Source: Erodium maritimum | Taxonomy: Eukaryota > Streptophyta > Magnoliopsida > Geraniales > Geraniaceae | Length of the DNA stretch: 64,000 bases | Direction: 5' to 3' | NCBI GenBank assembly: GCA_963921825.1 | Contig: OY997596.1 | Span: 10,483,001-10,547,000, forward strand | Part shown: piece by piece, positions 23,196-35,084 of the stretch | How the letters are laid out: every line of letters starts with the position of its first letter | Numbering within the stretch: position 1 is the first letter of the stretch | Translations under genes and position numbers: made by a program | The notes under the pieces: model-generated | What the model was told of the DNA's origin: nothing | The model's input: the letters and a program-made list of their open reading frames with translations, nothing else | The model's database searches: none

Positions 23196-26100
23196 TCAAG
23201 CTGAGGCATAGATATTAATCATGCCCAGCTTGTTACAAAGATAATCAACCCGAGTACCCGGAAGTGCTTTAGTGAACAAGTCCCCTAATTGATCTCCGGC
23301 TTTCACAAATGCGGTAGTAATCAAATTTTGCTGAAGTTTTTCACGGACGAAATGACAATCAATCTCGATATGCTTGGTTTGTTCATGAAACACGGGATTA
23401 GAGGCAATATGAAGAGCAGCTTGATTATCACACCATAATTTTGCGGGCATGGAAACTTTGAGATCAAGTTCTGAAAGGAGTTGGTAGATTCACATTATTT
23501 CACTTACAAACTGGGCCATGGCTCTGTATTCCGATTCAACACTAGATCGAGAAACTACATTTTGTTTCTTGCTTTTCCATGAGACCAAATTGCCTCCTAC
23601 GAATACAAAGTACCCTGAAGTGGATCGACGATCAATCTTGCATCATGCCCAATCTGCATTTGTAAAACACTTTATATGAGTATGACCATGATTCTGATAG
23701 AGTATACCTCGTCTAGGTGCTCCTTTTAGATAACCCAATATATGTTCAAGTGTGGCCCAATGCTCAACTGTAGGGGAAGACATAAACTGACTTACAATGC
23801 TCACTGAGTATGCAATATCAGGCTGGGTTACAGTAAGGTAGTTTAGTTTTCCCACAATTCTTCTATACCTTTCTGGATTTTCAAACAATTCTACTTCTTT
23901 CATGAGTTGTGTATTCTGAGGCATTGGGGCTAAATATGGCTTGACTCCTAGCTTCCCAGTTTCTGTTAACAAGTCCAACACATATTTTCTCTGAGATAAG
24001 AAAATTCCCCTCTTGCTTCTTGATACTTATACTCCCAGAAAGTACTTCAAGGCTCTCAAATCTTTGGTATTGAGTTGGCTGTGGAGAAACGACTTCAACG
24101 AAGAGATGCCCACCTTATCGCTGCCGGTGATAACAATATCATCCACATATACCACTAGAAGAATAACACCTGCTGGAGAGCTCCTGTAAAACACAGAATG
24201 ATCGGACTTGCTCTTGTTCATTCCAAACTTTTCCACTGCTTGGCTAAACTTTCCAAACCACGCTCAAGGACTCTGTTTGAGCCCATATAATGATTTCTGA
24301 AGATGACATACCAGTCCAGACTCCCCCTGAGCAACAAAACCCGGAGGTTGCTCCATATAGACTTCCTCATGCAAGTCTCCATGCAAGAAAGCGTTTTTGA
24401 TATCTAGTTGGTATAATGGCCCATCATAAGTGGCTGCCAAAGAGATAAACAATCGCACGGAAGTCAGTTTAGCAATAGGAGAGAAAGTATCCGAGTAATC
24501 CACCCCATAAGTTTGAGCGAAGCCTTTAGCCACGAGGTCAGCCTGAAGACGGGCTACAGAACCATCAGAGATGAATTGAGGAGCAAATACCCGCTTACAG
24601 CCAATAGCCTTTTTTCCGAGAGGCAGCGGAACCAATCGCCAAGTACCATTAGCATCCAATGCACTCATCTCTTCTGTCATTGCTGAACACCAGCCAGGAT
24701 GGGATAAAGCCTCGTGAAGAGTTTTAGGAACCGAAACTGAATCAAGAGAGACAATAAAGGAACACGACATAAGAGACAACTGATCATATGACACAAAAGA
24801 AGAGATAGGATACGTACATTGTCGTTTACATTTACGGAGGGCGATAGGGAGATCATCATCAGGATCTGTTGGCGAAGAGGAACTCGACTTTGGACATGTA
24901 GCGGGAGGGGCTTGAGTAGAGGGTGGTGCCTGTGTAGCGGGAGGGGCTTGTCGACGGGAATAAATGTATCGGATTGGTAGTGGCGTCGGTGGTGGTGGTG
25001 GTGGATTCGGAATAGTATGCATGGATGGTGTTGGCGTAGTGTAGGTACAATTAGTTCTTGATGAGAGATGTGGTAAACTAACAAGTCATCGTTCTCCCCC
25101 TGTGTTGGAGTATGAGGAATTGCCGAATAAAAGAAAGGACAATGCTCCATAAAAGTGACATCAATGGAGACAAGATATCGGTGGAGATCTGGACAATAAC
25201 AACGATATCCTTTCTGTAACCGAGAGTACCCCAAGAATACACACTTGGCCGATTTTGGATCCAGTTTTGTCCGACTAGGGCGAACATCACGAACAAAACA
25301 TGTACTCCCAAAGATACGATGAGTAATAGGAAAAAGAGGTTTTGTGGGGAATAAGACTTGATACGGAATGTTACCTTGAAGGGAATACGAAGGCATACGA
25401 TTAATGAGAAAACACGCAGTGGAGACTGCGTCAGCCCAAAAATATTTTGGCACATGAGTATGAAATAAAAGGGCTCTCGCAGTCTCAAGAAGATGTCTAT
25501 TTTTTCTTTCAGCAACACCATTTTGAGATGGAGTGTTAACACAAGAATATTCATGAAGGATACCATTCTGATCCATGTAAGTAGTGAATGGCTCAGAAAA
25601 ATATTCTTTTGCATTGTCACTTCTCAAGATACGAACTTTAGTACCAAACTACGTTTGTATTTCAGCACAAAAAGCAGTAAAATGAGAAAATAACTCAGAA
25701 CGGGTTTTCATGAAATAAAGCCATGTAGTTCGGGAAAAATCGTCCACAAAAGAGATAAAATATTGAACCCTAGTTTTAGACACCACGGGTGACGGACCCC
25801 AAACATCATAGTGAACTAATTCAAAAAGGGAACTAACTCTTTTCTTGACTCTAGGAGTAAAAGGGAGACGATGATGTTTAGCAAACCGACATGCTTCACA
25901 ATCGAAAGATTGTTCCTTTTCAAACTGGGGATAGAGGCGCTTCAGAACCGGAAGTGATGGGTGGCCGGAACGACAGTTAGCTTCAAGCAAGGTTAAGGAG
26001 GCTGAACAAGCGATTGGTGGTGTGGGTCTTTGGGTATCCATAATGTAAAGCCCCCTTGATACATGTCATTTGCCAATAATCCGCTTTGTCAAAAGATCTT

Positions 26101-26642
26101 GAAACAAACAATGATCCGGGTTAAATGAGACACAACAATTGAGGGCCCGAGTTATTTTACTGATGGACATCAGATTAAAAGAAAATCCAGGCAAACTTAA
26201 GACAGATGGTAAAGAAATGGACAGTGTGAGGTGGGCTGTCCCAGAACCGAGAACCGGACACTCAGACCCATCAGCTAGTGTTACAGAAGAACACGAAGAA
26301 TGAGGCTCATAAGTGTTAAGTAATTTAGGGTTACCTGCCATGTGATATGTGGCACCAGAATCAAGGACCCATTGGGAAGAGGGATGGTGATGAAATGGAA
26401 CACATAGGTAGATTACCTGACTTGGCGGCAGAGGCGACAGAGTGAGATGAGTGCATGAGTGTGTCCTGGTACTGACGAAATTGATCATACTCAATAGCAG
26501 ATAGAGTGATTGTTCGATTACCAACAGATCGTGGTTCTCGATTCCAATGCTCAGGGTTACTTTCCATCATATCGAAACCCTTGGTCTCCGGATAAAATTG
26601 GCAGCGAAGGCAAAACTCGGATAAAACTGGCAGCGGAGGCAA
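23196..26642 (-). pseudogene. Copia pol polyprotein, broken
   Basis: From right to left on the minus strand the order is as follows. The protease has WVLDSGATYHMAG (about 26066-26524). The integrase has its GAG-pre zinc region (GHPSLPVLKRLYPQFE, CEACRFAKHHRLPF) and core (VDDFSRTTWLYFMKT, then RSDNAKEYFSEPF; about 25078-26041). Reverse transcriptase has LYQLDIKNAFLHGDLHEEVY and YVDDIVITGSD (about 24027-25022). RNase H has [19 protein letters not shown] (23196-23450). A stop splits integrase near 25650, and stops or frameshifts lie near 25050, 24262, 24020 and 23640-23450, so no full polyprotein can be made. Confidence 0.9.
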
Positions 26643-27093
26643 AACTGACGAACTGTTTTTTTTAAGTCGGACGGCGGCGTGTGGGGCTCACGCGCGGCGG
26701 CGGTAGGCGGCAGGCGGCGGCGCGTGGGGCTCACGCGCGGCTGTGGGCGGCGGCGAAAAAATCCAGAAACGATCGGACGGCCGGTTTTACCCTTCTGATG
26801 CTTCACTCGCCGGAGGTGAGTGAAAAATATCACTGGAACCTTGTAAAATAGCACGAACAACTTCAAAAATTCCTTAACTTCTCTAGGCAAGTGCGATTCT
26901 GGTGGTGGTCGGATGGGTCTCAAATTTTAGATATAGAGAACCCAGAAGACCCTCTATCTTACGGGATAGGAGGTGAGAAAAGAGTATTAACGAAAAATCA
27001 TCAACCTGCACACCTGGGCAGTGGGGGTGCACACCGGGGCACCAATGAAGGCTCACTCCAAAACTCCCTAATCCCTCAGAGCTGATAACCACA

Positions 27094-27105
27094 GCTCTGA
27101 TACCA
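27094..27105 (-). other. Primer-binding site of the Copia element
   Basis: TGGTATCAGAGC (minus strand) directly adjoins the 5' LTR. It is the standard complement of the 3' end of plant initiator tRNA-Met used by most Copia elements. Its preservation fixes the element's orientation. Confidence 0.85.
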
Positions 27106-27252
27106 TGTAGAAAAGAGAAAAATGTTCTCTTCAACTTATTTTGATTATACACAAGGAACTAATATATACACACAAGTATTGAGACTCTTCAACTACTCCA
27201 TTAATGAAGAGATCATTAATGGTGACTTCTCAACTCTTCAATACTAATTACA
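27106..27252 (-). repeat. 5' LTR of the Copia element
   Basis: This 147-bp LTR lies beside the primer-binding site. It is unusually short for a Copia LTR. It matches the copy at 23034-23188 apart from a shorter TA run and scattered base changes. Confidence 0.85.
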
Positions 27253-27257
27253 AGAAC

Positions 27258-28050
27258 GATGAGCCCATCACATAGAGCTTCTAACTCCTTCCGGCCCGGT
27301 TCCTCCCTCTCTGTGTCTACCATGTAAGCCTTCCACCGAGCCGGATCCCTTATCAGTGGAGGCGGTGGGATGGAGGTGGGAACTTCCAATACCCTAGCGT
27401 AGTTTGGGGCGGAAGCTAGGGTTGGGGACAAGAGTGGGCGAATGTCCACCGGACGAGAGGAGCCTCCCTCCCGTGCAAGAGACTCAGACAGAACGGCCGA
27501 CCCCGAAACCCTCGGTTCCACCACGACGGTCAGAAGAATGCATGCTAGCGTAGGCGGCAGAAACACCAGCGATTGCAGCGTGCCAGGAACTCGAGGTTTC
27601 GGAGGCAGTTGAGGAGTTGAATCAATCACTTAAGGTCGGGATAGAGACGAGGTGGGAGGGCTGACGGTGGACGAGGAAAGCTTCGAAACCCTAACTAGAC
27701 TTGGAGGAGACGTTAGGGTTTTGGTCTTAATAGGACGGCCCCGTCGTGGCTTCACCAGTGGCTCGGAAGAACCCAGAGCAAAGACCGGGGACTCCTCTGA
27801 CGATGGAATCGAGATAGGTCCTGTGAAAGAAGGAGGGAGGGAAACCAAAGCCGTAGACGCCTTGTGTTTTTTCTTTCGGTTCCGTCTTAGTTTGATAGGG
27901 GGTGACCTCTGAGGAGGTGCGTGGTGGCGGCACAGGTGGCGTGTGCTGCACCATGTGGGGCTGTGAAGCAACGTGACCAACGGTGGAAGCAGCTATCACA
28001 TCGACGGTAGGTAGAGAGACCTCCATAGATGAGGCTAGGGCTTCCTTGAA
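27258..28050 (-). pseudogene. Gag/ORF1-like Pro/Ser-rich remnant split by the Copia insertion
   Basis: Minus-strand frames here are Pro/Ser/Thr-rich with basic patches (e.g. KPRRGRPIKTKT, an AT-hook-like RGRP). They begin near 28023 with an MEVSLPTVDVIAAS-type start just downstream of a CTCTCGAATTGCG leader. Part of the reading continues on the far side of the Copia element. The style resembles the frame at 32798-33814 and the leader of plant LINE ORF1 proteins, but no domain is diagnostic. Origin from a retroelement is an inference. Confidence 0.4.
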
Positions 28051-28089
28051 AAAGAAGAAAATCTCGCAATTCGAGAGAGTTTTAGTCCC

Positions 28090-29735
28090 GCTATTTTAAT
28101 TAATTGAATATATTATCACCAATAAAGTTAAATAATATGTATCCTAAATTTTAAAAATAAAACATAATTAAGTTATTCATTCCTATTATTACATAGTACT
28201 AATCATCACTTGATTAGTTTTGCATGAACATAAATATTCATAACTTCAAAAGATTCTGATATACGCACAATATGCTATATAGATATAATAAAGATCAAAT
28301 CACGGTGCAATAGGATGGCATCGGGCAGTTGGTAAAATCGATGAAAGATATCTTGCCTTTACCGTTGGAACACATAAAATTCATAACATTTAAAACTAAT
28401 ATCTTTCACTTGAATTGTAGCAGCATCGAATTGCAAACTCATGTATAGAGGTTCCAACCAATAAATTATATGATAATAAATATAGTATTAGGGCACCTGC
28501 ATTTGTTGTAAAGAGGGAGAAGCTGGAACCGTAGACGGATCAAAAGCTTCGGCCGACGAGCCGTGCAACGCACCAGAAAGAGAGAAGTCGGGGTATTGGC
28601 GTCCCACGTGCAGAACCGAAGCTTTACGTCGTTCGGGTGCCAAACCTGGATCCGCACTGTCTCCTCCAATCTCTCCCCGCCACGTGTCCCTATAATTATA
28701 TAAAAAATTACCGTTTGAGTTTTATTTAACTTAAAATTTTAATAAATTAAAAGGTTAATTTTTTTTTCCTTTATATAACACATTACACCTTTATATTTGC
28801 ATAAAATTACAACAAGTTTCTTATTAAACTCTCTTAAAATTCTCTTTAAAATTCTTACGGTCAACAAATATCGAACGACGATAAAGAACAGTCGGCCTTA
28901 AACTTCTCTGGTGCACCAACGGAGTTTTTTTTAGCAAATGTTCCTTGATCAATATATTTACTAGTTTGGTACGTATACTGCTCCATCCAACTACTATGGT
29001 TATGTACTTGGTCCAAATATGCCAGTACCAATGTCCGGCCAATTTTCGAGAAAAGCCCCACCACTAGAGGATTAAGCATTTCATTATCAGGATGTATGTA
29101 AGGAGGAGGAGGATATGGTACATCAAGAAGGATACTTATATCCCATATCACTAGGCCTTAAAGATAGGCGGTAGGAGTGGTAGTTCGGCCCGTAAATGAG
29201 AATTGTCCGAAGATATGATTGTTGAGAAATTGAAAAAAAAAAGAGGAGACAATGTGCAGTTCTTTGACAGCAGGAAGTGGCGGAGCCACATGGGTCTCGG
29301 GGGAGCAATTGCCCCTCTTAATTTTATTTGAAAAATTATTTTTTTTTCTTTTTTTTTTTTTCAAAAATACCCTCTTAATTCCTTCTAATTTTGTAGTTGT
29401 GCACCCTCAAATTTTTTTACCGTCATGTATTAGCATTGAAAAATTTCGGCGCCCCCTCATTGAAAAACTAACTCCGCTAGTGTTAGGGAGTATGGTGCTT
29501 TATAGACGCAGAAACAAAATAGCGTTTTGAAAATAAAATTTTCAAATCTGAATTCTAAGTTTCAAGTTAAATTTATGAAATTAACAGATTTATGACATTA
29601 GAAAAATAAAAATAAAACAAAAAAATAATCATCAAAGGTCCCCTTTCTGACTTAAAAGCTACATATTTTATTCATAATCAAGAAGACGAGAGCCGATACA
29701 AGTAAAGAGTCTCGGAAGGATCAAAACACATAACT
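28090..29735. other. Unresolved repeat-like intergenic DNA
   Basis: An AT-rich gap is followed by a GC-rich block at about 28490-28690 that starts GGGCACCTGCA after TTA and looks like a transposon end. A minus-strand frame of about 96 codons at 28861-29151 looks like the end of a transposon-type gene, but I recognise no family. At about 29275-29481 a unit with ends near GTGGCGGAGCC and ACTCCGCTAGTG resembles a short TIR element, without a clear target duplication. None of these is firm. Confidence 0.3.
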
Positions 29736-32420
29736 CTAACACAATATAACCATCATAGACGGTATTAAACTCGTCATATGGGCAGGCAGGAAGGTGGGGG
29801 TTGGAAAAAGGGACTGAGGAGTATTTGTCAAGGTGTTGTCTGAACGCTGCATATGACTGTTTGAAGTGCGACTGAACCTGAACTCCTCAGTATAGGGAGG
29901 AATTTCTTTCACCATCACCAGGGATCCCTCCCAAGGAAAGTCTTTGAAGCCATGGTTACCTATCATTTCTCCTAGCGAAACTGTTTTCCAGTACTCACTT
30001 GATCTTCACGAGGTTCTCCAACTAACCCCCTCTTCACTCCTATAACTTCAGTTGAGGAAGCTCCCGAGTCTTCGGTCTTCATGTTACCTGAGGCTGGTCC
30101 ATCTACCTAGTTTTTTAAGTCGGGATCCTTTATCCCTTCTGGGATACCTGTCTGTCCTACTGTACCGTTAGGTACATTGTTCGAGGTTACTAATTGGGCC
30201 CCTTCCTCGAGGTGAGGCGCCCTTAGTACTGATCATAATAGATATGATCATCAAAGCTCCCTTCATAATAGATATGATGATATCCTTTTCTTTATCCTTT
30301 TTTAATAACTAAATTAACATAGATCGGATGTTACCTCATTAGACGTAGTCTCGAGAATTCATTTTTATTTTACCTCCTTTTGTATATAAAATTAAAATGA
30401 TATGGTGTATATAATACATGTTACTTTTATTTTATTATAATTAAAAGTCGAAAAATATAAATTCATAAGATGTAGAAGAAGGGCATGATTAAGAAACAAA
30501 ATTTTCGAACCCTAGCCGTCGTCCACGATGTCACCAGTATGCCCTAAAGCGTTAGCGAGAGTTAGAGCATATATTGCTCTTGTCCTGCATGGTGAAGGAT
30601 TTGTGAGTTTTGTTCAAAGGCTTCTCTAGTGCGTCGAGTTTTGAAGCAAGTTTTTTCGGTTGGATACCATTAGAGGGCGAACATTTGAGCGCCTACGACT
30701 ACACTTCCTAAGGCCTCTCTCGAACCAGTTGACCCAAAGTTGCCTATAATGAGGTAAACTCCATTTATGTTATGCACATATTAGATTTAGTTGATGCATG
30801 TTGATTTAAACTAACAAAGATTATACTGACAAGAGTTTTAGAATTTTTTGTTTTCCGTCGTGTTAACGTAACACATAATCTTAGACTAAACCCACTGACT
30901 GATGTTCCTGAGGTTACTTCTGCTTTCCCTTTTAGTAGTGGGTCGGTATGTGATGTTGAGCATATGGCCAACACCATCTTTGATTGGTCGGGGGTGGTCG
31001 TCAACACCCAGATTAGTTTTAGAGAAATATAGTTGGCAGATGTCCCTCTTCCCCTAAACTTCCCGGGCCTTGTTAGACATGTCACAATCTTTGTGATCTC
31101 GACTCTCCCGATTTTTGATCTAGGATGTGCCCACTAAAAAAATAGAGTCGGCTTTTCAGGGTGCTCCTTAGCCACATCACAGATCTGCGGTATTGGAACT
31201 CAAACATAGGGGGAGCTGGTTCTGAAAGGCCTGGTGGGTGTCATAAGGGTGCTTTTACATGGTGTGTTGTGCCCCCTCTCCCAAAGTAGGTGCCTCGACA
31301 ACATTGTGCTCCTCTATTAGGCGCTCCTGAGGTCCTGCCCACTCCGTCTGTAACAGCTAGTTCGTGTCCAGCCCCAACGGGTCTCGGAGGGAGTTTTCAA
31401 ACCGGACCTTCGCCCCGTCCCAATCTTTGGAGACAGGCCTAGCATTCCCGGGTGTGGTGGTTGAGAAGCCCACGTCGAGTACAAAATCCCAACATCCGCT
31501 CGTTTTGAAACCCAATCCGCGTAGGCTCCAAGTGAGCTAGGAAGATTAGACTAATATGACAGCGGAGCAGCCGGTTCACATCCAGGGCTAACCCGAAACC
31601 AAATAAAGTTATCCCATTGACGGTTTTCTGGCTCGATGTTGTGACCACCTCCGTTCCGAGTGTAATGGCCAGTAAAGATTGGATGTGGTCCATTTGTGCA
31701 TCTCTGAAGACATTGAAAGCTCGCACCCTAATGTACATATACTGAAATACAAGGGAACTCAGTTTTTTGCACAATTGGAATAACACTAGTAGTAGCAGAT
31801 AGTCATTGAAACCCCACGACCTACAATGACGGATGTTCTCTATGACCGCTCTATTCAGGAACGAAAAAGCCACCACGTCCTTGGAGTGACACTCAACCTC
31901 CAATCATCTGACCCTTCATCCCGTCGCCATCAGCCCGTAGAGGGTCCTAGGGTTGTATGAGACATTAGATTGGACCCTTCCTACTAATGCATATCGGTAA
32001 CGGGTGTCTTCCATGGCTGGGACAGCCCCATTTGTACCACCCCTACAACATCATCTTCCTCATCCTCAAAGGAAAAGGATTCTAGTTGACCCAGAATGGC
32101 GTCCAGAGCATCCGCCTGTGGCATGAGACTCAACAAAAGAAGTCTTGATCTAGCGGTTGTCCACGTCAGTATCGACGTAGTGTACAACGTAAGGGGAAGT
32201 CACAGAGAAGACACTGACCGCAGCTGGGAGGGAGGCCCAGAGGAGAGCCTGGTTCCAGTACAGAGAGGGTTGGCCCGGCCCCTGACAGGAACGAAAAGAA
32301 GGTAATTCCAATGTTAGAGGAAGCCGACTTAAAGTCCAAAGGAAGGGTAGGGGAAGTGCACGAAGAAGAGGAATCCTCCCCGAAGAGTGTAGACATGGCG
32401 GCGACAATAACTCTGATATG
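29736..32420 (-). pseudogene. Decayed LINE ORF1-like (gag) region
   Basis: Broken minus-strand frames run from an apparent start at 32391-32393 (MSTLFGEDSSSS) to about 29740. The piece at 31439-31903 ends with LARFGF-like phrasing and FCTRRGLLNHHTREC, which resembles the degenerate zinc knuckle (zf-CCHC_4) of plant LINE ORF1 proteins. It is preceded by a region resembling DUF4283. Many stops and shifts are present. The 3' part (about 29820-29880) carries a short motif also found twice near 32810-32960, linking these two remnants. Confidence 0.45.
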
Positions 32421-32797
32421 GATCATTTTCCCAACCCTAGTTCTCTAAAACGTAACTCTTTTCGTAGTCCGTTAGACTCTTTGCTTTTCCCTTTAATGAA
32501 TTGATAAATATGATTCAAATAAAACTATTTTTTTTCTCTATTTGTAAGTTCAAAGAGTAATTTTTTTAGATTCTTTTCACAACCATCCAACTTCTTATGT
32601 GCTATGTATATAATATAAAGAAAATTAACTTTACCCATGCGCAATTTTCTTTTTCAACGAAAGGTGCAATTTATTAATTTAAATTCAAATATATCTGAGT
32701 GCATCAGGAATAAATCATTGACCACGAAGAATAGACAAAAGACACAATGGTGCCGTAGTTCTTTTCACATTATAACCGTCACTGACGTTATTAAAAA

Positions 32798-33814
32798 CTA
32801 GTCGAAGTTGACTAGGCTGCTCAAGGTCTTGCCTAAACGTTGCATGCACAGTAGAGTATGACCGAACCTGCTATCATCCACTTCTAATCTATGACAAAAC
32901 TGACTACGACTACTCAGGGTATTGCCTAAACGTTGCATACTCTGGAGAGTGCGACCGAACTTGCTATCATCAGTTTCAGAGACCCACTCAATTAGCCGGA
33001 TCCTTAATCGAGAGAGGGGTCGAGGGCGATGCGGTGATGGAGGCCAGGAATGAGGCGGTTTAAGAGACGACGACGACGGCGGCTTCAGAGACGGCGACGA
33101 CGACGGCTTTAGAGGGTGCTGAGGTGGAGGCCGGGGAGAAGGACGTGCAACCACGTCCCTAACCACCCTCGTACCCGGAGTCCGAAGAGAAGCCGGAGGC
33201 AAGAGAAGGTGGGGAGGCGTGACCCAGGGATGTCGAGACGTGGCCCGTCGAACTCTTGGAGGCCCTGGCTAAGGCGCAACCCTAGATTCCGTGTCGCCTG
33301 AAACATTAACCAGAGCAAGGTCATGGTACGCCCTTGAACTCGGCGGTCTATGGTTCAGAGGAAGATGGACAAGGCCGTTGCTTGGGAAGGAAGTAACCCA
33401 GGGTCGCCGCAGAGACCCTCCTCGCCTCAATTCCCCGATCGGAGGGAGAGAAGACGATCCTGAGAAACCGAAAGACATGACCGACAACATCATCGGCGGA
33501 GAGAGAGAAGGAGGACGAACTTGTACATTGGTCGTATGCATCGGTGGAGGCCAAGGAGGTGTGGACAATGATGGCTGCTTCAGTGGCAACTGCAGAAGGA
33601 GCGCCGGAGGAAAAGGAGGCGCAGAAGGAATCCCGTGTAGAGGTTGTGTCGACGTCCTCCTGCGCTGGGCCTTCAAAAGCGGATTCACAAGCGGAGACGA
33701 TAGAGTCTTCGAAGGAGAAATCTGCATCGGAGACGCCATGACATAGCTAGCAGGGAGTGCAGCAGCAATGTCAACGAGGTTGTCGACATCAAGACTAGGG
33801 CTACAGGGCACCAT
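32798..33814 (-). pseudogene. Second gag-leader-like remnant with internal repeat
   Basis: The minus-strand frame from 33814 is Pro/Ser-rich and unrecognised. Further on, the frame at 32798-33202 contains a duplicated motif: DDSKFGRTLQSMQRLGNTLS followed by DDSRFGHTLLCMQRLGKTLS. A similar stretch lies near 29820-29880. There is no catalytic domain. I read it as retroelement gag debris, but a lineage-specific gene fragment cannot be excluded. Confidence 0.35.
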
Positions 33815-33859
33815 AATCGCAGAGATATGTCGGCTAAGACTAGGGTTTTCAAGTCGCGA

Positions 33860-34236
33860 GAGAGAGGAACTCAGAAGGTGCGGAGGTATTCTACCACACT
33901 AGTTGGCAAATTATTATCTTCATTACATTAATTTGATTCATGTACAGGTATGTTACGATATTCTAAATAATACAGGGAACAAGGTGCGGACAAGAACATC
34001 AAAATACGCATTATCACGCCACAATCCACATGAATCCAAACTTCAAATCATGAACAATTTTTCTTCCAAACGAAAAAAAAAAAAAACACAAGTAAATTAC
34101 AATACTATGCTACAAGAAGTGAATAGAGCCAAAAACGGCACATCGTTTTGACCTTAACCATTCAACACCCGATTTCATCGGTACGGAGTATTATTTTTAT
34201 TAAAATCACCGAAGCCTTTACGCTACATGTCAAACA
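33860..34236. other. Gap downstream of the OFP gene
   Basis: AT-rich sequence with a run of 13 A (about 34073-34085). It probably includes the 3' UTR of the OFP gene on the minus strand. No gene is seen. Confidence 0.4.
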
Positions 34237-35076
34237 TTAATCATCGTCCCTCCTCACCGACCCCCTGTTCCTTCTCCGGCTCCGAGCAAAACTCCGGGGC
34301 TTCTCCGCCGCCTTCTCGTCGGACCTCTTACGCAGAACCACGATCTGGTCGACGAAGGCGCTCAATATGTACTTGTACGACTTCTTGTCGTTCATGTTCA
34401 AGTAACAGAAGAGCAGCTCCTCCATGTACTCCCAATCGATCTTTTCGTCCTCCTGCTCCAGCTTCGCCTCTATCACGTCCTCCATCGACCGCCTGAAGTC
34501 CTCCACCGGGCTCGTCGACTGCGTCAGCACCGCGATGCACCGGTCCGGCAGCCGGACCTCCTTCTCCTCCTCCTCGTCGCGGGTGGCGGTGGAGGAGGAC
34601 GACCCGCCGGAGGAGGCCGTGAGGCTGCTCCGCGCCTCCTCCATCAGCGAACCGGACGAGCCGGGGGCGACGAAGAACCGGTGGGAGCCGCAGAGGTCGG
34701 GAGGGGGGTTGACGAACCGGGGCGATTCGAACATGACCGGTTCGATTCCGGTCTTCCGGTCCGGTTCTTGGTCGTATATGGGCCGGTTCCGACCGGCCGC
34801 GTTGCTGCTCTCTTGATCCTCGAGGTAGAGGGACTTGAAATTCTCGAAGAGGAAGCGGTCGACGTCGGAGAGGGTGGCGGCGTCGTCGGTTTGTTCGGTC
34901 CCGACCGGTTTTCGGCTCTGGTTGACGGCGAAGGAGAGGGTTTTGGGGTGCTTGCAGCCGGAGAGGATCCAACTCTTGGAGGAGGAGAAGGAATGGGAGG
35001 TGAAGTGGATGTGTTGGTGTGTCTTCTTCATCTTGGAGATGTACTCTTGGAGCGATTTTTGGATTTTCTTAGGCAT
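34237..35076 (-). CDS. OVATE family protein (transcriptional repressor)
   Basis: A single exon gives 279 residues from MPKKIQKSLQEYISKMKK; an in-frame ATG 38 codons upstream is less likely because this N-terminus is typical of the family. The OVATE domain is at about 183-250: VLTQSTSPVEDFRRSMEDVI, then IDWEYMEELLFCYLNMND and YILSAFVDQIVVLRK. It is followed by a basic tail. OVATE proteins are plant-specific repressors that bind TALE homeodomain and TRM proteins and shape fruit, leaf and cell-wall growth. The MPKK start and lack of introns point to the OFP13/14-type group. On the minus strand a TATA-like CTTTATAAATC lies about 45 bp upstream. GC content is high in the coding part, as is usual for the family. 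Confidence 0.92.
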   Translation of the reverse strand: MPKKIQKSLQEYISKMKKTHQHIHFTSHSFSSSKSWILSGCKHPKTLSFAVNQSRKPVGTEQTDDAATLSDVDRFLFENFKSLYLEDQESSNAAGRNRPIYDQEPDRKTGIEPVMFESPRFVNPPPDLCGSHRFFVAPGSSGSLMEEARSSLTASSGGSSSSTATRDEEEEKEVRLPDRCIAVLTQSTSPVEDFRRSMEDVIEAKLEQEDEKIDWEYMEELLFCYLNMNDKKSYKYILSAFVDQIVVLRKRSDEKAAEKPRSFARSRRRNRGSVRRDDD

Positions 35077-35084
35077 TTTTTGGT

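Larger units (their letters stand above)
23034..27252 (-). mobile_element. Ty1/Copia retrotransposon lacking most of gag
   Basis: Two short LTRs (23034-23188 and 27106-27252) start TGTAGAAAAG and end CTAATTACA. Flanking 5-bp sequences, GGAAC (23029-23033) and AGAAC (27253-27257), match at four of five bases. Reading on the minus strand, TGGTATCAGAGC next to the right LTR is the primer-binding site for initiator tRNA-Met. A purine-rich tract next to the left LTR is the polypurine tract. Domain order (protease, integrase, RT, RNase H) defines Copia. The element is 4.2 kb. The region between primer site and protease is too short for gag and shows no gag or zinc-knuckle motifs. Pol is broken, so the element is dead. 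Confidence 0.9.

Noticed and set aside
29275-29481. Short TIR-like element with GTGGCGGAG / CTCCGCTAGTG ends
   Set aside because: The ends are only partly complementary and no target duplication is seen; kept as a remark in the region entry only.
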